Assembly (NCBI GenBank): GCA_910587255.1
Contig: CAJUKT010000053.1
Coordinates: forward strand, 1 to 56,216
Source of the DNA: an uncultured Oscillospiraceae bacterium
GTDB lineage: Bacteria; Bacillota; Clostridia; Oscillospirales; Oscillospiraceae
Reading direction: 5' to 3'
Length of the DNA: 56,216 nucleotides
Program-made: the position numbers and the translations under genes
Shown: one piece after another, positions 10,040-18,534 of the stretch
How the letters are laid out: every line of letters begins with the position of its first letter
Position numbering within the stretch: the stretch's first letter is position 1
The notes under the pieces: model-generated
Database searches by the model: none
What the model was told of the DNA's origin: nothing
Seen by the model: the letters and a program-made list of their open reading frames with translations, nothing else

Positions 10040-11203
10040 ATGGAATTACGGCTGTTAAATAAAGAGGGGCTCACCGCCCTCTACCAGAACGAGATGACCG
10101 GCGACTTTCCCAGGTCGGAGCTGAAGCCGCTGGCGGCCATGCTGCGGCTGATGGACCTGGGCCGCTACGACCCCCTGCTGGTGGTGCAGGACGGCCAGAC
10201 GGTGGGCTACGCCATGCTGTGGCTGGCCGGGGACCGGGCGGGTGCGCTGCTGGAATACCTGGGCGTGCTGCGGGGGAAGCGCAGCGGCGGGCTGGGGACG
10301 AGGATTCTGGCCCTGCTGGCGGACCGCTACGGACAGCTCTTCGGCGAGGCGGAGGCCCCCGGCGCGGACGCTTCCCCGGCGGAGAACGGCCTGCGCCGGC
10401 GGCGGATCGCCTTCTATGAGCGAAACGGCTTCCGGGTGCTGGACTACCAGTGTGCCCTGTTCGGGGTGCGCTTCCACTGCCTCTACCGGGGCCCGGAGGC
10501 CGACGACCGAAAGGTGGAGGCCCTTCACCGGGGGGTATACGCAGAGTATTTTTCACCGGCGCACATGGAGCGGTATATTCAGCTGCCCCTGAAGCCGGGG
10601 GAGGCGGTGAAGCCCGCGCCGGAGTGGGTGGAGGAGGCGTTCCCCGGCGGGCTCCAGTACCGCAGCCTGCGGGAGGAGGAGCTGTCCCGGGCCCTGTTTG
10701 GCGGCTTTGTCCGGCGGCAGGTGGTGGTACAGTGCCGCCGCCGGGAAAACGGCGCCTGGGTGGTGCGGGACGATCCCTTTGTCGACGACTGGTCGGAAGA
10801 GGACTACCGCGTCCTGACGGACTGCCTGGGGCGCACCATAAAACGGGGTGGGTTTGCATACGCCGCGTTTCTGGACGGGGTGCTGAAGGGCTTTGCGTCG
10901 GTGGAGCCGGAGCCCATGGGGCCGGAGGGGGAGTATCTGGACCTGAGCTCCATCCACGTGTCGGAGGACGTGCGGGGCCGGGGGATCGGGAGGGAACTTT
11001 TCCAGGCCGCAAAGGGCTGGGCGTGGGCGCACGGCGGGAAAAAGCTGTATATTTCCGCCCACTCTGCCGTGGAGACCCAGGCGTTTTACCGGGCCATGGG
11101 CTGTGTGGATGCGCAGTTCATCCACCAGGGCCATGCGGCGGCGGAGCCCTTCGACTGCCAGCTGGAATGCGAGCTTTCTGAAATAGGAGCGTGTGAGAGA
11201 TGA
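10040..11203 (+). CDS. tandem GNAT-domain acetyltransferase
   Basis: A 387-aa protein with two GNAT-like halves. The N-terminal half (about 1-150) has a weak acetyl-CoA loop (LRGKRSGGLGTRIL) and the C-terminal half (about 260-385) a canonical one (VSEDVRGRGIGRELF) followed by AFYRAMGC. The substrate is unknown. It sits between rimI and tsaD and overlaps tsaD by four bases (ATGA), so it is probably translated with them. The first domain may have become structural because its loop deviates from Q/RxxGxG/A. Confidence 0.8.
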   Translation: MELRLLNKEGLTALYQNEMTGDFPRSELKPLAAMLRLMDLGRYDPLLVVQDGQTVGYAMLWLAGDRAGALLEYLGVLRGKRSGGLGTRILALLADRYGQLFGEAEAPGADASPAENGLRRRRIAFYERNGFRVLDYQCALFGVRFHCLYRGPEADDRKVEALHRGVYAEYFSPAHMERYIQLPLKPGEAVKPAPEWVEEAFPGGLQYRSLREEELSRALFGGFVRRQVVVQCRRRENGAWVVRDDPFVDDWSEEDYRVLTDCLGRTIKRGGFAYAAFLDGVLKGFASVEPEPMGPEGEYLDLSSIHVSEDVRGRGIGRELFQAAKGWAWAHGGKKLYISAHSAVETQAFYRAMGCVDAQFIHQGHAAAEPFDCQLECELSEIGACER

Positions 11204-12210
11204 ATATTCTGGCCTTTGAATCCTCCTGCGACGAGACCGCCGCCGCCGTGGTGCGGGACGGGCGGACGGTACTGTCCTCCGTCATCGCCTCCTCGGCGGA
11301 CATGCACGCCATCTACGGCGGCGTGGTGCCGGAGATCGCCTCCCGCAAGCATGTGGAGGCCATTTCCGGCCTGGCGGACGAGGCCCTGCGGCAGGCCGGC
11401 CTGTCAAAAAGGGAGGTCGACGCCGTGGCGGTGACCTATGCCCCGGGGCTCATCGGGGCGCTGCTGGTGGGGGTGTCCTTCGCCAAGTCCACCGCCTTTG
11501 GGCTGGGGGTGCCCCTCATCCCTGTCCACCATGTCCGGGGGCACATCGCGGCCAATTATATCGCCCATCCCGACCTGGAGCCCCCCTTTTTGTGCCTGTG
11601 CGTGTCCGGCGGCACCACAGCCATCGTGGACGTGAAGGATTATACCCATTTTGAGGAGCTGGGCTCCACGCGGGACGACGCGGCGGGGGAGTGCTTTGAC
11701 AAGACCGCCCGGGTGCTGGGCCTGGGCTACCCCGGCGGCGGGCCCATGGATAAAATGGCCCAGGGGGGGGATAGCAGGGCGTATGCGTTTCCCCGGGCCC
11801 ACGTGGCCGACCATCCCCTGGATATGTCCTTTTCCGGGCTCAAAACGGCGGTGCTCAACGCCATCCACAATGCGTCCCAGAAGGGGGAGGAGCTGGACCT
11901 CCACGACCTGGCCGCCTCCTTTGCCGCCGCCGTGTCCGACTCCCTGGTTCCACGGGTGATGGAGGCGGATCAGATGACGGGCTATGGCAAGATTGCCGTG
12001 GCCGGGGGTGTGGCGGCCAACAGCCGCATCCGGGCGGATCTGGAGGCCGCCTGCCGGGGGAGCGGGGCGCGGCTGTGGCTTCCGCCCCTGTCGCTGTGCG
12101 GCGACAACGCCGCCATGATCGGCAGCCAGGGATATTACGAGTACCTGGCGGGGCATACCGCTGGATGGGAGTTAAACGCGAAAGCAAGTTTGGATATTGC
12201 CAAAGGCTGA
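11200..12210 (+). CDS. tsaD: tRNA N6-adenosine threonylcarbamoyltransferase TsaD
   Basis: TsaD transfers the threonylcarbamoyl group to A37 of ANN-decoding tRNAs, working with TsaB and TsaE. The 336-aa protein has the N-terminal ESSCDETA motif, the metal-binding HHVRGH (His111 and His115), SGGTTAIV and the DDAAGECFDK loop. Its last 35 codons are closely matched by a second, displaced copy at 12366-12472. The tail of the intact gene is more AT-rich in codon use (GCT, GGA, TTA, AGT) than the rest, so the present 3' end may have been swapped in. Confidence 0.96.
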   Translation: MNILAFESSCDETAAAVVRDGRTVLSSVIASSADMHAIYGGVVPEIASRKHVEAISGLADEALRQAGLSKREVDAVAVTYAPGLIGALLVGVSFAKSTAFGLGVPLIPVHHVRGHIAANYIAHPDLEPPFLCLCVSGGTTAIVDVKDYTHFEELGSTRDDAAGECFDKTARVLGLGYPGGGPMDKMAQGGDSRAYAFPRAHVADHPLDMSFSGLKTAVLNAIHNASQKGEELDLHDLAASFAAAVSDSLVPRVMEADQMTGYGKIAVAGGVAANSRIRADLEAACRGSGARLWLPPLSLCGDNAAMIGSQGYYEYLAGHTAGWELNAKASLDIAKG

Positions 12211-12365
12211 CGGTTTAGCGGCGTTGCCGCCGGGGCCCCGCAAAGCGGGGCGGCGCTCGCGCCGTACAAGTGTTTTCGCGCAGCGAAAACCTTGAAATCG
12301 GCGGAATCCATTTCCGCCGATTTGAGATCAATGGGGGGCCCCGCGGGGCCTGCCCCGTGGGGAGC
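12211..12365. repeat. palindrome-rich insert behind tsaD
   Basis: A 155-bp non-coding stretch separates the tsaD stop from the displaced tsaD tail. It contains two perfect stem-loops: 12272-12290 (GTTTTCGC / GCGAAAAC, 3-nt loop) and 12295-12323 (AAATCGGCGGAA / TTCCGCCGATTT, 5-nt loop), plus GGGGCCCC-type palindromes near both ends. No ORF or integrase is present. Confidence 0.7.
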
Positions 12366-12472
12366 ACAACGCCGCCATGATCGGCAGCCAGGGATATTAC
12401 GAGTATCTGGCGGGGCATACCGCCGGGTGGGAGCTGAACGCGAGGGCAAGCTTGGATATCGGAAAGGGATAA
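12366..12472 (+). pseudogene. displaced second copy of the tsaD 3' end
   Basis: 107 bp reproducing the end of tsaD in frame through a TAA stop. The first 40 bp are identical to 12104-12143. After that the copies differ almost only at silent positions (TAC/TAT, GCT/GCC, TTA/CTG, AGT/AGC, ATT/ATC), with two amino-acid changes and a different stop codon. It has no start codon or ribosome binding site. Silent divergence implies that both tails evolved under selection in different genomes before coming together. Confidence 0.85.
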
Positions 12473-12586
12473 CTTCTGCGTTATGTCAACTAAAAACGCG
12501 CTTTAGCCTGCGAAAAAACTAGGGTTTCCCGGTTTGAATAAATATTTGAATTTGTGTAAGTCTGTTGGGGCTCCATGGATTGAGGC

Positions 12587-12616
12587 TGTTGAAAACCTTG
12601 TGGAAGTTGTGGATAA
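12587..12616 (-). promoter_or_regulatory. cluster of DnaA-box-like 9-mers upstream of fhs
   Basis: On the minus strand, a perfect TTATCCACA (12608-12616) is directly followed by ACTTCCACA (12599-12607) and, three bases on, TTTTCAACA (12587-12595), in the same orientation. The second and third have three and two mismatches to the consensus. A nearby inverted repeat (ATAACTC / GAGTTAT) overlaps the first box. Confidence 0.45.
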
Positions 12617-12676
12617 CTCTCCGTATCAGGAGTTATGAGTATTATTATGGAAACCAAATGAAGAGGAGGAACCGCC

Positions 12677-14341
12677 GTGAAAACCGACATTGAGATCGCC
12701 CAGGGCGCCAACATGCTGCCCATCGACCAGGTGGCCGCCCAGGCGGGCATCGACAGGGAGCTGCTGGAGCACTATGGCCGGGTGAAAGCCAAGATTGACA
12801 CCACCCCCCTGCGCAGCTGTCCGCGAAAGGGAAAGCTCATCCTGGTCACCGCCATCAATCCCACCCCCGCCGGGGAGGGCAAAACCACCACCAGCGTGGG
12901 CCTGGCGGACGCGTTGAGCAGGCTGGACAAGAATGTGCTTTTGTGCCTGCGGGAGCCCTCCCTGGGGCCGGTGTTCGGGGTGAAGGGGGGCGCGGCGGGG
13001 GGCGGCCATGCCCAGGTGGTGCCCATGGAGGATATCAACCTTCACTTTACCGGGGACTTCCACGCCATCGGCGCGGCGAATAACCTGCTGGCGGCCCTGC
13101 TGGACAACCACATCCAGCAGGGGAACGCCCTGGGCATCGACGTGAAGAAGATCACCTGGCGGCGGTGCGTGGATATGAACGACCGCCAGCTGCGCAGCAT
13201 TGTGGACGGCCTGGGGGGACGGATGCAGGGTGTGCCCAGGGAGGACGGCTTCGATATCACCGTGGCCTCCGAGATCATGGCGGTGCTGTGCCTGGCCTCG
13301 GATTTGAGGGATTTGAAGGAGCGCCTGTCCCGTATCATCGTGGGCTACACCTATGACGACAGGCCGGTTACCGCCGCCGACCTGAAGGCCCAGGGGGCCA
13401 TGGCCGCCCTGCTGAAGGACGCCATAAAGCCCAATCTGGTCCAGACCCTGGAGAACACCCCGGCCCTGGTCCATGGCGGGCCCTTCGCCAACATCGCCCA
13501 CGGCTGCAATTCCGTGTCCGCCACCGACACCGCCCTGAAGCTGGCGGACTACGTGGTGACGGAGGCGGGCTTCGGCGCGGATCTGGGTGCGGAGAAGTTT
13601 TTGGATATCAAGTGCCGGGCGGCGGGGATGGACCCCAGCGCGGTGGTCATCGTGGCCACGGTGAAGGCGCTGAAGTATAACGGCGGCGTGCCCAAGGGGG
13701 AGCTGGGGGCGGAAAATCTGGAGGCGCTGGAAAAGGGCCTGCCCAACCTTCTCAAGCATGTGGAGAACATCACCCAGGTATACGGCCTGCCCTGTGTGGT
13801 GGCCGTCAACCGCTTTGTCAACGATACCGATGCCGAGCTGGCCCTCATCCGGGACAGGTGCAGGGCGCTGGGCGTCAATGTGGCACTGTCCGAGGTGTGG
13901 GGCCGCGGCGGCGAGGGCGGCGTGGAGCTGGCGCAGGAGGTGCTGCGGCTGTGCGGGCAGCCCCACCAGTTCCGCTTCGCCTATGAGCTGGGCCTCCCCC
14001 TGCGGGACAAGATTGAGGCCATTGTGCGCCGGGTGTACGGCGGGGCCGGGGTGAGCTATTCCTCCGCCGCCTCCCGGGAGCTGGACCGGCTGGAGGCCAT
14101 GGGCTTTGGGGGCCTCCCCGTGTGCATGGCCAAGACCCAGTACTCCCTGTCCGACGACCCGGGGAAGCTGGGCCGCCCGGAGGGATTTACCGTCACCGTG
14201 TCCAAGGTGCGGGTGAGCGCCGGGGCGGGCTTTGTGGTGGTGCAGACCGGGGATATCATGACCATGCCGGGATTGCCTAAGGTTCCGGCGGCGGAGAAGA
14301 TCGATGTGGACGAGAACGGGGTCATTTCCGGGCTGTTCTAA
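12677..14341 (+). CDS. fhs: formate-tetrahydrofolate ligase
   Basis: ATP-dependent ligation of formate to tetrahydrofolate, giving 10-formyl-THF for purine and one-carbon metabolism (methyl branch of the Wood-Ljungdahl pathway where present). The 554-aa length matches the family. The P-loop is TPAGEGKTTT (62-71); other hallmarks are REPSLGPVFGVKGGAAGGG and MPGLP near the C-terminus. The start is GTG 12677 with GAGGAGG upstream; an ATG-less start is unambiguous here. Monocistronic, ending at a strong terminator; the promoter is not clear. Confidence 0.97.
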   Translation: MKTDIEIAQGANMLPIDQVAAQAGIDRELLEHYGRVKAKIDTTPLRSCPRKGKLILVTAINPTPAGEGKTTTSVGLADALSRLDKNVLLCLREPSLGPVFGVKGGAAGGGHAQVVPMEDINLHFTGDFHAIGAANNLLAALLDNHIQQGNALGIDVKKITWRRCVDMNDRQLRSIVDGLGGRMQGVPREDGFDITVASEIMAVLCLASDLRDLKERLSRIIVGYTYDDRPVTAADLKAQGAMAALLKDAIKPNLVQTLENTPALVHGGPFANIAHGCNSVSATDTALKLADYVVTEAGFGADLGAEKFLDIKCRAAGMDPSAVVIVATVKALKYNGGVPKGELGAENLEALEKGLPNLLKHVENITQVYGLPCVVAVNRFVNDTDAELALIRDRCRALGVNVALSEVWGRGGEGGVELAQEVLRLCGQPHQFRFAYELGLPLRDKIEAIVRRVYGGAGVSYSSAASRELDRLEAMGFGGLPVCMAKTQYSLSDDPGKLGRPEGFTVTVSKVRVSAGAGFVVVQTGDIMTMPGLPKVPAAEKIDVDENGVISGLF

Positions 14342-14344
14342 AAC

Positions 14345-14390
14345 AAAAGGGCCCTCCGCTACCGGCAGCGGAGGGCCCTTTTATTATTTC
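14345..14390. terminator. bidirectional terminator between fhs and the debranching enzyme
   Basis: AAAAGGGCCCTCCGCT pairs with AGCGGAGGGCCCTTTT around a 6-nt loop. T-runs occur on both strands, so it can serve both convergent genes. Confidence 0.88.
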
Positions 14391-16489
14391 GCCACAAATA
14401 CCATTACGCTCCGGGGGCCGATGGCAAAGCAGTTCCCATCCACCGGGCGGGCGTGCTGCTGCGCGTCCCAGGTGTCTACCGCCAGCTCCCAGCGCATGGA
14501 GGCGGGCAGCTGGGGCAGGGCGGCGCTCAGCTCCTCCCAATAGGCGTTGGAGGCCACATAGACGATCTGAGGGCCTACGTTGCGCTCCGCCCCGGCGAAC
14601 ATCACGCCCACATAGCGGTCCTGGGGGCCAAAGGATTCCCGCCAGGGGGCGGTGCCGTGGAAGCTCACGTCGGGGAAGCCGCAGGCCCCGCCGCTGATGT
14701 CCCGGCGCAGTACCCTGTGGTCCTTGCGGAAGCGGATCATATACTGGAAAAATTGGAACAGGTCCCGGTTTTGCTCCAGCAGGGACCAGTCCAGCCAGGA
14801 GGTGATATTGTCCTGGCAGTAGGCGTTGTTGTTGCCAAACTGGGTGTTCCCGAACTCGTCCCCCGCCAGGAACATGGGGATGCCCCGGGAGCACATCAGC
14901 AGGGCGAAGGCGTTGCGCACCATCCTTCCCCGCAGGGCGTTGATCTGGGGATCGTCGGTCTCCCCCTCCGCGCCGCAGTTCCAGCTGTTGTTGTCGTTGG
15001 CGCCGTCGGTGTTGTTCCAGCCGTTGGCCTCGTTGTGCTTGTGGCTGTAGGTGTACAGGTCGCGGAGGGTAAAGCCGTCGTGGCAGGTGAGGAAGTTCAC
15101 CGAGGCGTTCCCGCGGGCGGCCGCGTCATAGATGTCCCGGGAGCCGGTGAGGCGCAGGGCGGCGGCCTGGGCCATCCCCCCGTCCCCCTTGAGGTAGCGG
15201 CGCATGTCGTCCCGGTAGCGGCCGTTCCACTCCGCCCAGCGGTTCCAGGCGGGGAAGGTGCCCACCTGGTACAGCCCCCCCGCGTCCCACGCCTCGGCGA
15301 TGAGCTTCACATCCCCCAGGATAGGGTCGAAGGCCATGGCCTGCAAGAGGGGCGGGGACACCATGGGAGCCCCGTGCTCGTCCCGGCCCAGGATGGAGGC
15401 CAGGTCAAACCGGAAGCCGTCCACCCGGTAGGTGGTCACCCAGTAGCGCAGGCAGTCCATAATCATCTGATGGACGATGGGATGGTTGCAGTTCAGGGTA
15501 TTGCCGCAGCCGGAAAAATTGTAGTAGTATCCCTCGGGGGTAAGCAGATAGTATATGTTGTTGTCAAAGCCCTTGAAGGAGAAGAAGGGGCCCATCTCAT
15601 TGCCCTCGGCGGTGTGGTTGAACACCACGTCCAGATACACCTCGATGCCCCGCCGCTTGCAGGCCAGGATGAGGTTTTTCAGCTCGTTCCCCTCCCGGTT
15701 ATACTCGGTGGAGGCGGTGTAGCTGGTGTTGGGGGCAAAAAAGCTGACGGTGCTGTACCCCCAGTAGTTGTAAAGGGCCCGTCCGTTTACCTCCCGGTAG
15801 TCCAGCATCTCGTCGAATTCAAAGATGGGCATCAGCTCCAGGGCGTTCACCCCCAGCTCCTGGAGGTAGTCCAGCTTCTCCATCAGCCCGGCGAAGGTGC
15901 CGGGATAGGTCACGCCGGAGGAGGCGTCCTTGGTGAAGCCCCGGACGTGGAGCTCGTAAATGATGAGGTCCTCGGTGGGGATGAGGGGCTGGTCCAGCTT
16001 GCCCCAGTCGAAGTCGTCCTTCACCACCCGGGCCTTGTAGTGCTGGCCGTGGGGGGTGGTCTTGCCCCAGTCGCTCTGGCCGGTGACCGCTTTGGCGTAG
16101 GGGTCCAGCAGGTAGCGGCTCTTGTCAAAGACAAGCCCCTTTTCCGGCTGATAGGGTCCGTCTACCCGGTAGGCATACTCAAATTCCTCGATATTCAGCT
16201 TGAACACGATCATGGAGTACACGTTCCCAATGCGGTAGTGCTCGGGGAAGGGGAGCACCGCGAAGGGTTCCGCCTCCTCCCGGCGGAAGAGCAGCAGCTC
16301 CACGCCGGTGGCCCCGTGGGAGTGGACGGTGAAGTTCACCCCGCCGGGGATGGCGGTGGCGCCGTTGGTCTCGTAGAAGCCGGGGCGGACGTCGAAGCCG
16401 TTGATGGTGTCCATGGGGATCAGGTGGATCGCCCGGGGCAGCACCACGCCGGGCTCCGCCTGGGCGCGGGGGGGTTGGTTACCGCTCAT
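14384..16489 (-). CDS. glgX: glycogen debranching enzyme / isoamylase-type GH13
   Basis: A 701-aa GH13 enzyme of the GlgX/isoamylase group, hydrolysing alpha-1,6 branches of glycogen or limit dextrins in the cytosol. An N-terminal CBM48-like domain precedes the barrel. Catalytic-site motifs seen are DVVFNHT, YRVDGFRFDLAS (nucleophile Asp), LIAEAWDAGG (acid/base Glu) and FLTCHDGFTL. The start is ATG 16489 with GAGGAG eight bases upstream; the frame is open further but overlaps the nitroreductase gene. It lies 23 bases after the nitroreductase, probably in one transcript. GlgX versus isoamylase is not settled by sequence alone. Confidence 0.9.
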   Translation of the reverse strand: MSGNQPPRAQAEPGVVLPRAIHLIPMDTINGFDVRPGFYETNGATAIPGGVNFTVHSHGATGVELLLFRREEAEPFAVLPFPEHYRIGNVYSMIVFKLNIEEFEYAYRVDGPYQPEKGLVFDKSRYLLDPYAKAVTGQSDWGKTTPHGQHYKARVVKDDFDWGKLDQPLIPTEDLIIYELHVRGFTKDASSGVTYPGTFAGLMEKLDYLQELGVNALELMPIFEFDEMLDYREVNGRALYNYWGYSTVSFFAPNTSYTASTEYNREGNELKNLILACKRRGIEVYLDVVFNHTAEGNEMGPFFSFKGFDNNIYYLLTPEGYYYNFSGCGNTLNCNHPIVHQMIMDCLRYWVTTYRVDGFRFDLASILGRDEHGAPMVSPPLLQAMAFDPILGDVKLIAEAWDAGGLYQVGTFPAWNRWAEWNGRYRDDMRRYLKGDGGMAQAAALRLTGSRDIYDAAARGNASVNFLTCHDGFTLRDLYTYSHKHNEANGWNNTDGANDNNSWNCGAEGETDDPQINALRGRMVRNAFALLMCSRGIPMFLAGDEFGNTQFGNNNAYCQDNITSWLDWSLLEQNRDLFQFFQYMIRFRKDHRVLRRDISGGACGFPDVSFHGTAPWRESFGPQDRYVGVMFAGAERNVGPQIVYVASNAYWEELSAALPQLPASMRWELAVDTWDAQQHARPVDGNCFAIGPRSVMVFVAK

Positions 16490-16512
16490 GCCGTTTTCTC
16501 CTCTCTGCCGCG

Positions 16513-17019
16513 TCAGGCCAGCCAAGTGACCTTGTCGGCCTGGTAAAAGCCCCGGGGGGCGGGGTCCTCGTCGGGCGCGCCCACGGCGATGAGGGCCACG
16601 GGGACGGACTGGGTGTTCAAGAGCTCCTGGAGCTTGGAGATGCGGGGGCTGGGCCAGCAGCCGCACCAGCACGCGCCGTAGCCCAGCGCCACCGCCTGGA
16701 GCAGCAGGTTCTCAATGGCCGCGCCGCAGTCCAGCGGCCAGTAGCCCGCTACCACGCCTGTTTGCAACTCCGGCCGGCCGCATACCACGATGGCCAGCGA
16801 GGCGGTATCCAGCATAGAGGCGAAGGGGTGGGCGGCGCGCAGCCGGGCTTTGAGCTCCGGGTTCTCCACCACGAAAAACTCCCAGGGGCGCAGGTTGCGG
16901 GCGCTGGGGGCCATCATGGCCGCCTCCAGCATGGCCTCCACATCCGGCCTGGGGATGGAGGCGCCGGGCTTGAATTTGCGGATGCTCCGCCGGGCGCGGA
17001 TGGCTTGTGTGCAGTCCAT
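16513..17019 (-). CDS. nitroreductase family protein
   Basis: A 168-aa FMN-dependent oxidoreductase of the small nitroreductase class. The FMN-phosphate motif RARRSIRKFKP at the N-terminus, APSARNLRPWEFFVV and the C-terminal GYGACWCGCWPSPR are visible. The natural substrate is unknown. The cluster of three Cys (CWCGC) near residue 122 is notable but no metal site can be assigned. Upstream of, and probably co-transcribed with, the debranching enzyme. Confidence 0.85.
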   Translation of the reverse strand: MDCTQAIRARRSIRKFKPGASIPRPDVEAMLEAAMMAPSARNLRPWEFFVVENPELKARLRAAHPFASMLDTASLAIVVCGRPELQTGVVAGYWPLDCGAAIENLLLQAVALGYGACWCGCWPSPRISKLQELLNTQSVPVALIAVGAPDEDPAPRGFYQADKVTWLA

Positions 17020-17083
17020 TATGATTCCCTCCTGTAAGATGAGAAGCCGTGGGCCGGGGCGGCTGGCACGGGCTCCAAAACAT

Positions 17084-17113
17084 AGACCGGGCGGGGCTGC
17101 GCCCGCCCGGTCT
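17084..17113 (-). terminator. terminator after the small P-loop gene
   Basis: 12-bp perfect stem AGACCGGGCGGG / CCCGCCCGGTCT with a 6-nt loop, followed on the minus strand by TATGTTTTGG, just downstream of the stop at 17131. Confidence 0.75.
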
Positions 17114-17130
17114 CAAAGAAACTGGTCCGC

Positions 17131-17541
17131 TTAGAAATATTTCTTCACGCCGTCGCTGGCCTTGGCCGCGTCCTCACTGATGGAGATGGTGTACTTGATG
17201 CCGCTCTTCTGGGAGAAGGCCTCCAGCCAATCCAGGAAGGGCTCCACATCCTCGTTGCCCACAGTGGGGACCAGCTTGTTCAGGCTCTCGATGAACACGT
17301 GGGTGATGTCGTAATTGCTGGCGTACAGCCCGTACAGAAAGCCCCGCAGGGTGTCGTAGTTGGGGATGCTGTAGTCCGAGGTGTCCACCAGGCGGATCTT
17401 ATAGTTGATTTTATAGTTCAGCTTGGAATTGTGGGCGATGGCAACCACGTTGCCGTGCTCTGTATCCACCGCTGTGTTGATGAGGTCGATCATCTGCTTG
17501 GTCTTGCCGGTGCCCTTCAGGCCCATGATAACCTTGACCAT
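17131..17541 (-). CDS. small P-loop (Walker A) protein, function unknown
   Basis: A 136-aa protein opening with MVKVIMGLKGTGKTKQMID, a Walker A loop directly at the N-terminus. A hydrophobic ITHVFIES strand may be Walker B. It is too short for a complete secretion ATPase, although similar proteins are sometimes labelled PilT-like. The C-terminal half (DWLEAFSQKSGIKYTISISED) looks like a sensor strand. The start at ATG 17541 is chosen because AAGGAG lies about ten bases upstream; the open frame extends further without one. It has its own promoter and terminator. Confidence 0.75.
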   Translation of the reverse strand: MVKVIMGLKGTGKTKQMIDLINTAVDTEHGNVVAIAHNSKLNYKINYKIRLVDTSDYSIPNYDTLRGFLYGLYASNYDITHVFIESLNKLVPTVGNEDVEPFLDWLEAFSQKSGIKYTISISEDAAKASDGVKKYF

Positions 17542-17593
17542 TTTTGACCACTCCTTAACTTGGTATTGGGGGGAGTCCCCCTTTGATATCCCT

Positions 17594-17622
17594 ATGTTAC
17601 CATCTTTCCGGGGAAATTTCAA
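17594..17622 (-). promoter_or_regulatory. promoter of the small P-loop gene
   Basis: Minus strand: TTGAAA (17617-17622), 17-bp spacer, TAACAT (17594-17599), 53 bases before the start codon. Confidence 0.6.
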
Positions 17623-17700
17623 TACAGGAAAGCGAAGTTCACGAAAAATTAGGAAAATCATGCGAAGCGGGCGGCTGCCCGGAAAAGCGGCGGCTTTCAA

Positions 17701-17729
17701 TTGACAGCCGGGGCGGGATGACCTATAAT
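17701..17729 (+). promoter_or_regulatory. consensus sigma-A promoter of the LytTR two-component operon
   Basis: TTGACA (17701-17706), 17-bp spacer, TATAAT (17724-17729): a perfect match to consensus, giving a leader of about 90 nt before the response regulator. Confidence 0.85.
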
Positions 17730-17823
17730 ATAAAGAAATGCAATATAGGCGGGCATAAATTGATGTTTTCATGCCGTTTGCACGGCCCTGCACAGGTAAA
17801 AATCAAGGGGAGGAGTGAGCGCA

Positions 17824-18534
17824 GTGATCCGCATCGCCATCGCGGAGGACGACCCGCAGTGCTTTGCCCAGCTGGAGCGGTACATCGGCGAGTATGGCAG
17901 AGAGACCGGCCGGGCCTTCCAGGTCACCCGCTACGACAACGGCGAGGACCTGGTGGAGCGGTACAAGCCGGAGTTTGACCTGATCCTGATGGACGTGGAG
18001 ATGCCCTTTATGGACGGGATGACGGCGGCGGGCTATGTCCGGGAGAAGGACCCGGAGGTGGTCATCGTCTTTGTCACCAATCTGGCCCAGTACGCCATCC
18101 AGGGCTATTCGGTGAACGCGCTGGACTACATATTGAAGCCGGTGAGCTATTTCGCCTTCTCCCAGCGGCTGGGCCGGGCATTGCAGTATGTGAAGAAACG
18201 GGAGGAGGCCTGCATCACGGTGGCGGTCAAGGGGGGCGCGGTGAAGCTGGAGGTCAACGCCATCTATTACATAGAGCGGCTGGGCCGGCAGCTGATGTTT
18301 CACACCCGCTCCGGCATACACGCCTCCACCGCCACCCTTCAGCAGGTGGAGCAGGCGCTGGAGGGCAAGGGCTTTGTGCGCTGCAATAAGGGCTACCTGG
18401 TGAACCTGGAGCATGTGGACGGCATCCAGGACGGCTGCGCGGTGGTCCGGGGGGACCGGCTGCTCATCAGCCGGGGCCGCCGGACGCCCTTCCTGGAGGC
18501 GCTGGCCGACTGGGTGGGGGGTGCGGCGCCTTGA
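17824..18534 (+). CDS. LytTR-family response regulator (AgrA-like)
   Basis: A 236-aa regulator with an N-terminal receiver (acidic pair Glu-Asp-Asp at 8-10, phosphoacceptor Asp57 in LILMDVEMP, Lys in YILKPVS) and a C-terminal LytTR DNA-binding domain (YYIERLGRQLMFHT to FVRCNKGYLVNLEHV). The start is GTG 17824, about 11 bases after AAGGGGAGG; a GTG at 17815 sits on that site. It is followed immediately by its partner kinase. The likely target promoters are not evident. Confidence 0.9.
   Translation: MIRIAIAEDDPQCFAQLERYIGEYGRETGRAFQVTRYDNGEDLVERYKPEFDLILMDVEMPFMDGMTAAGYVREKDPEVVIVFVTNLAQYAIQGYSVNALDYILKPVSYFAFSQRLGRALQYVKKREEACITVAVKGGAVKLEVNAIYYIERLGRQLMFHTRSGIHASTATLQQVEQALEGKGFVRCNKGYLVNLEHVDGIQDGCAVVRGDRLLISRGRRTPFLEALADWVGGAAP

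Noticed and set aside
12211..12472. CRISPR-like repeat arrangement behind tsaD
   Set aside because: There are only two repeats, they are coding-derived, and the spacer is 222 bp; no cas genes are present.
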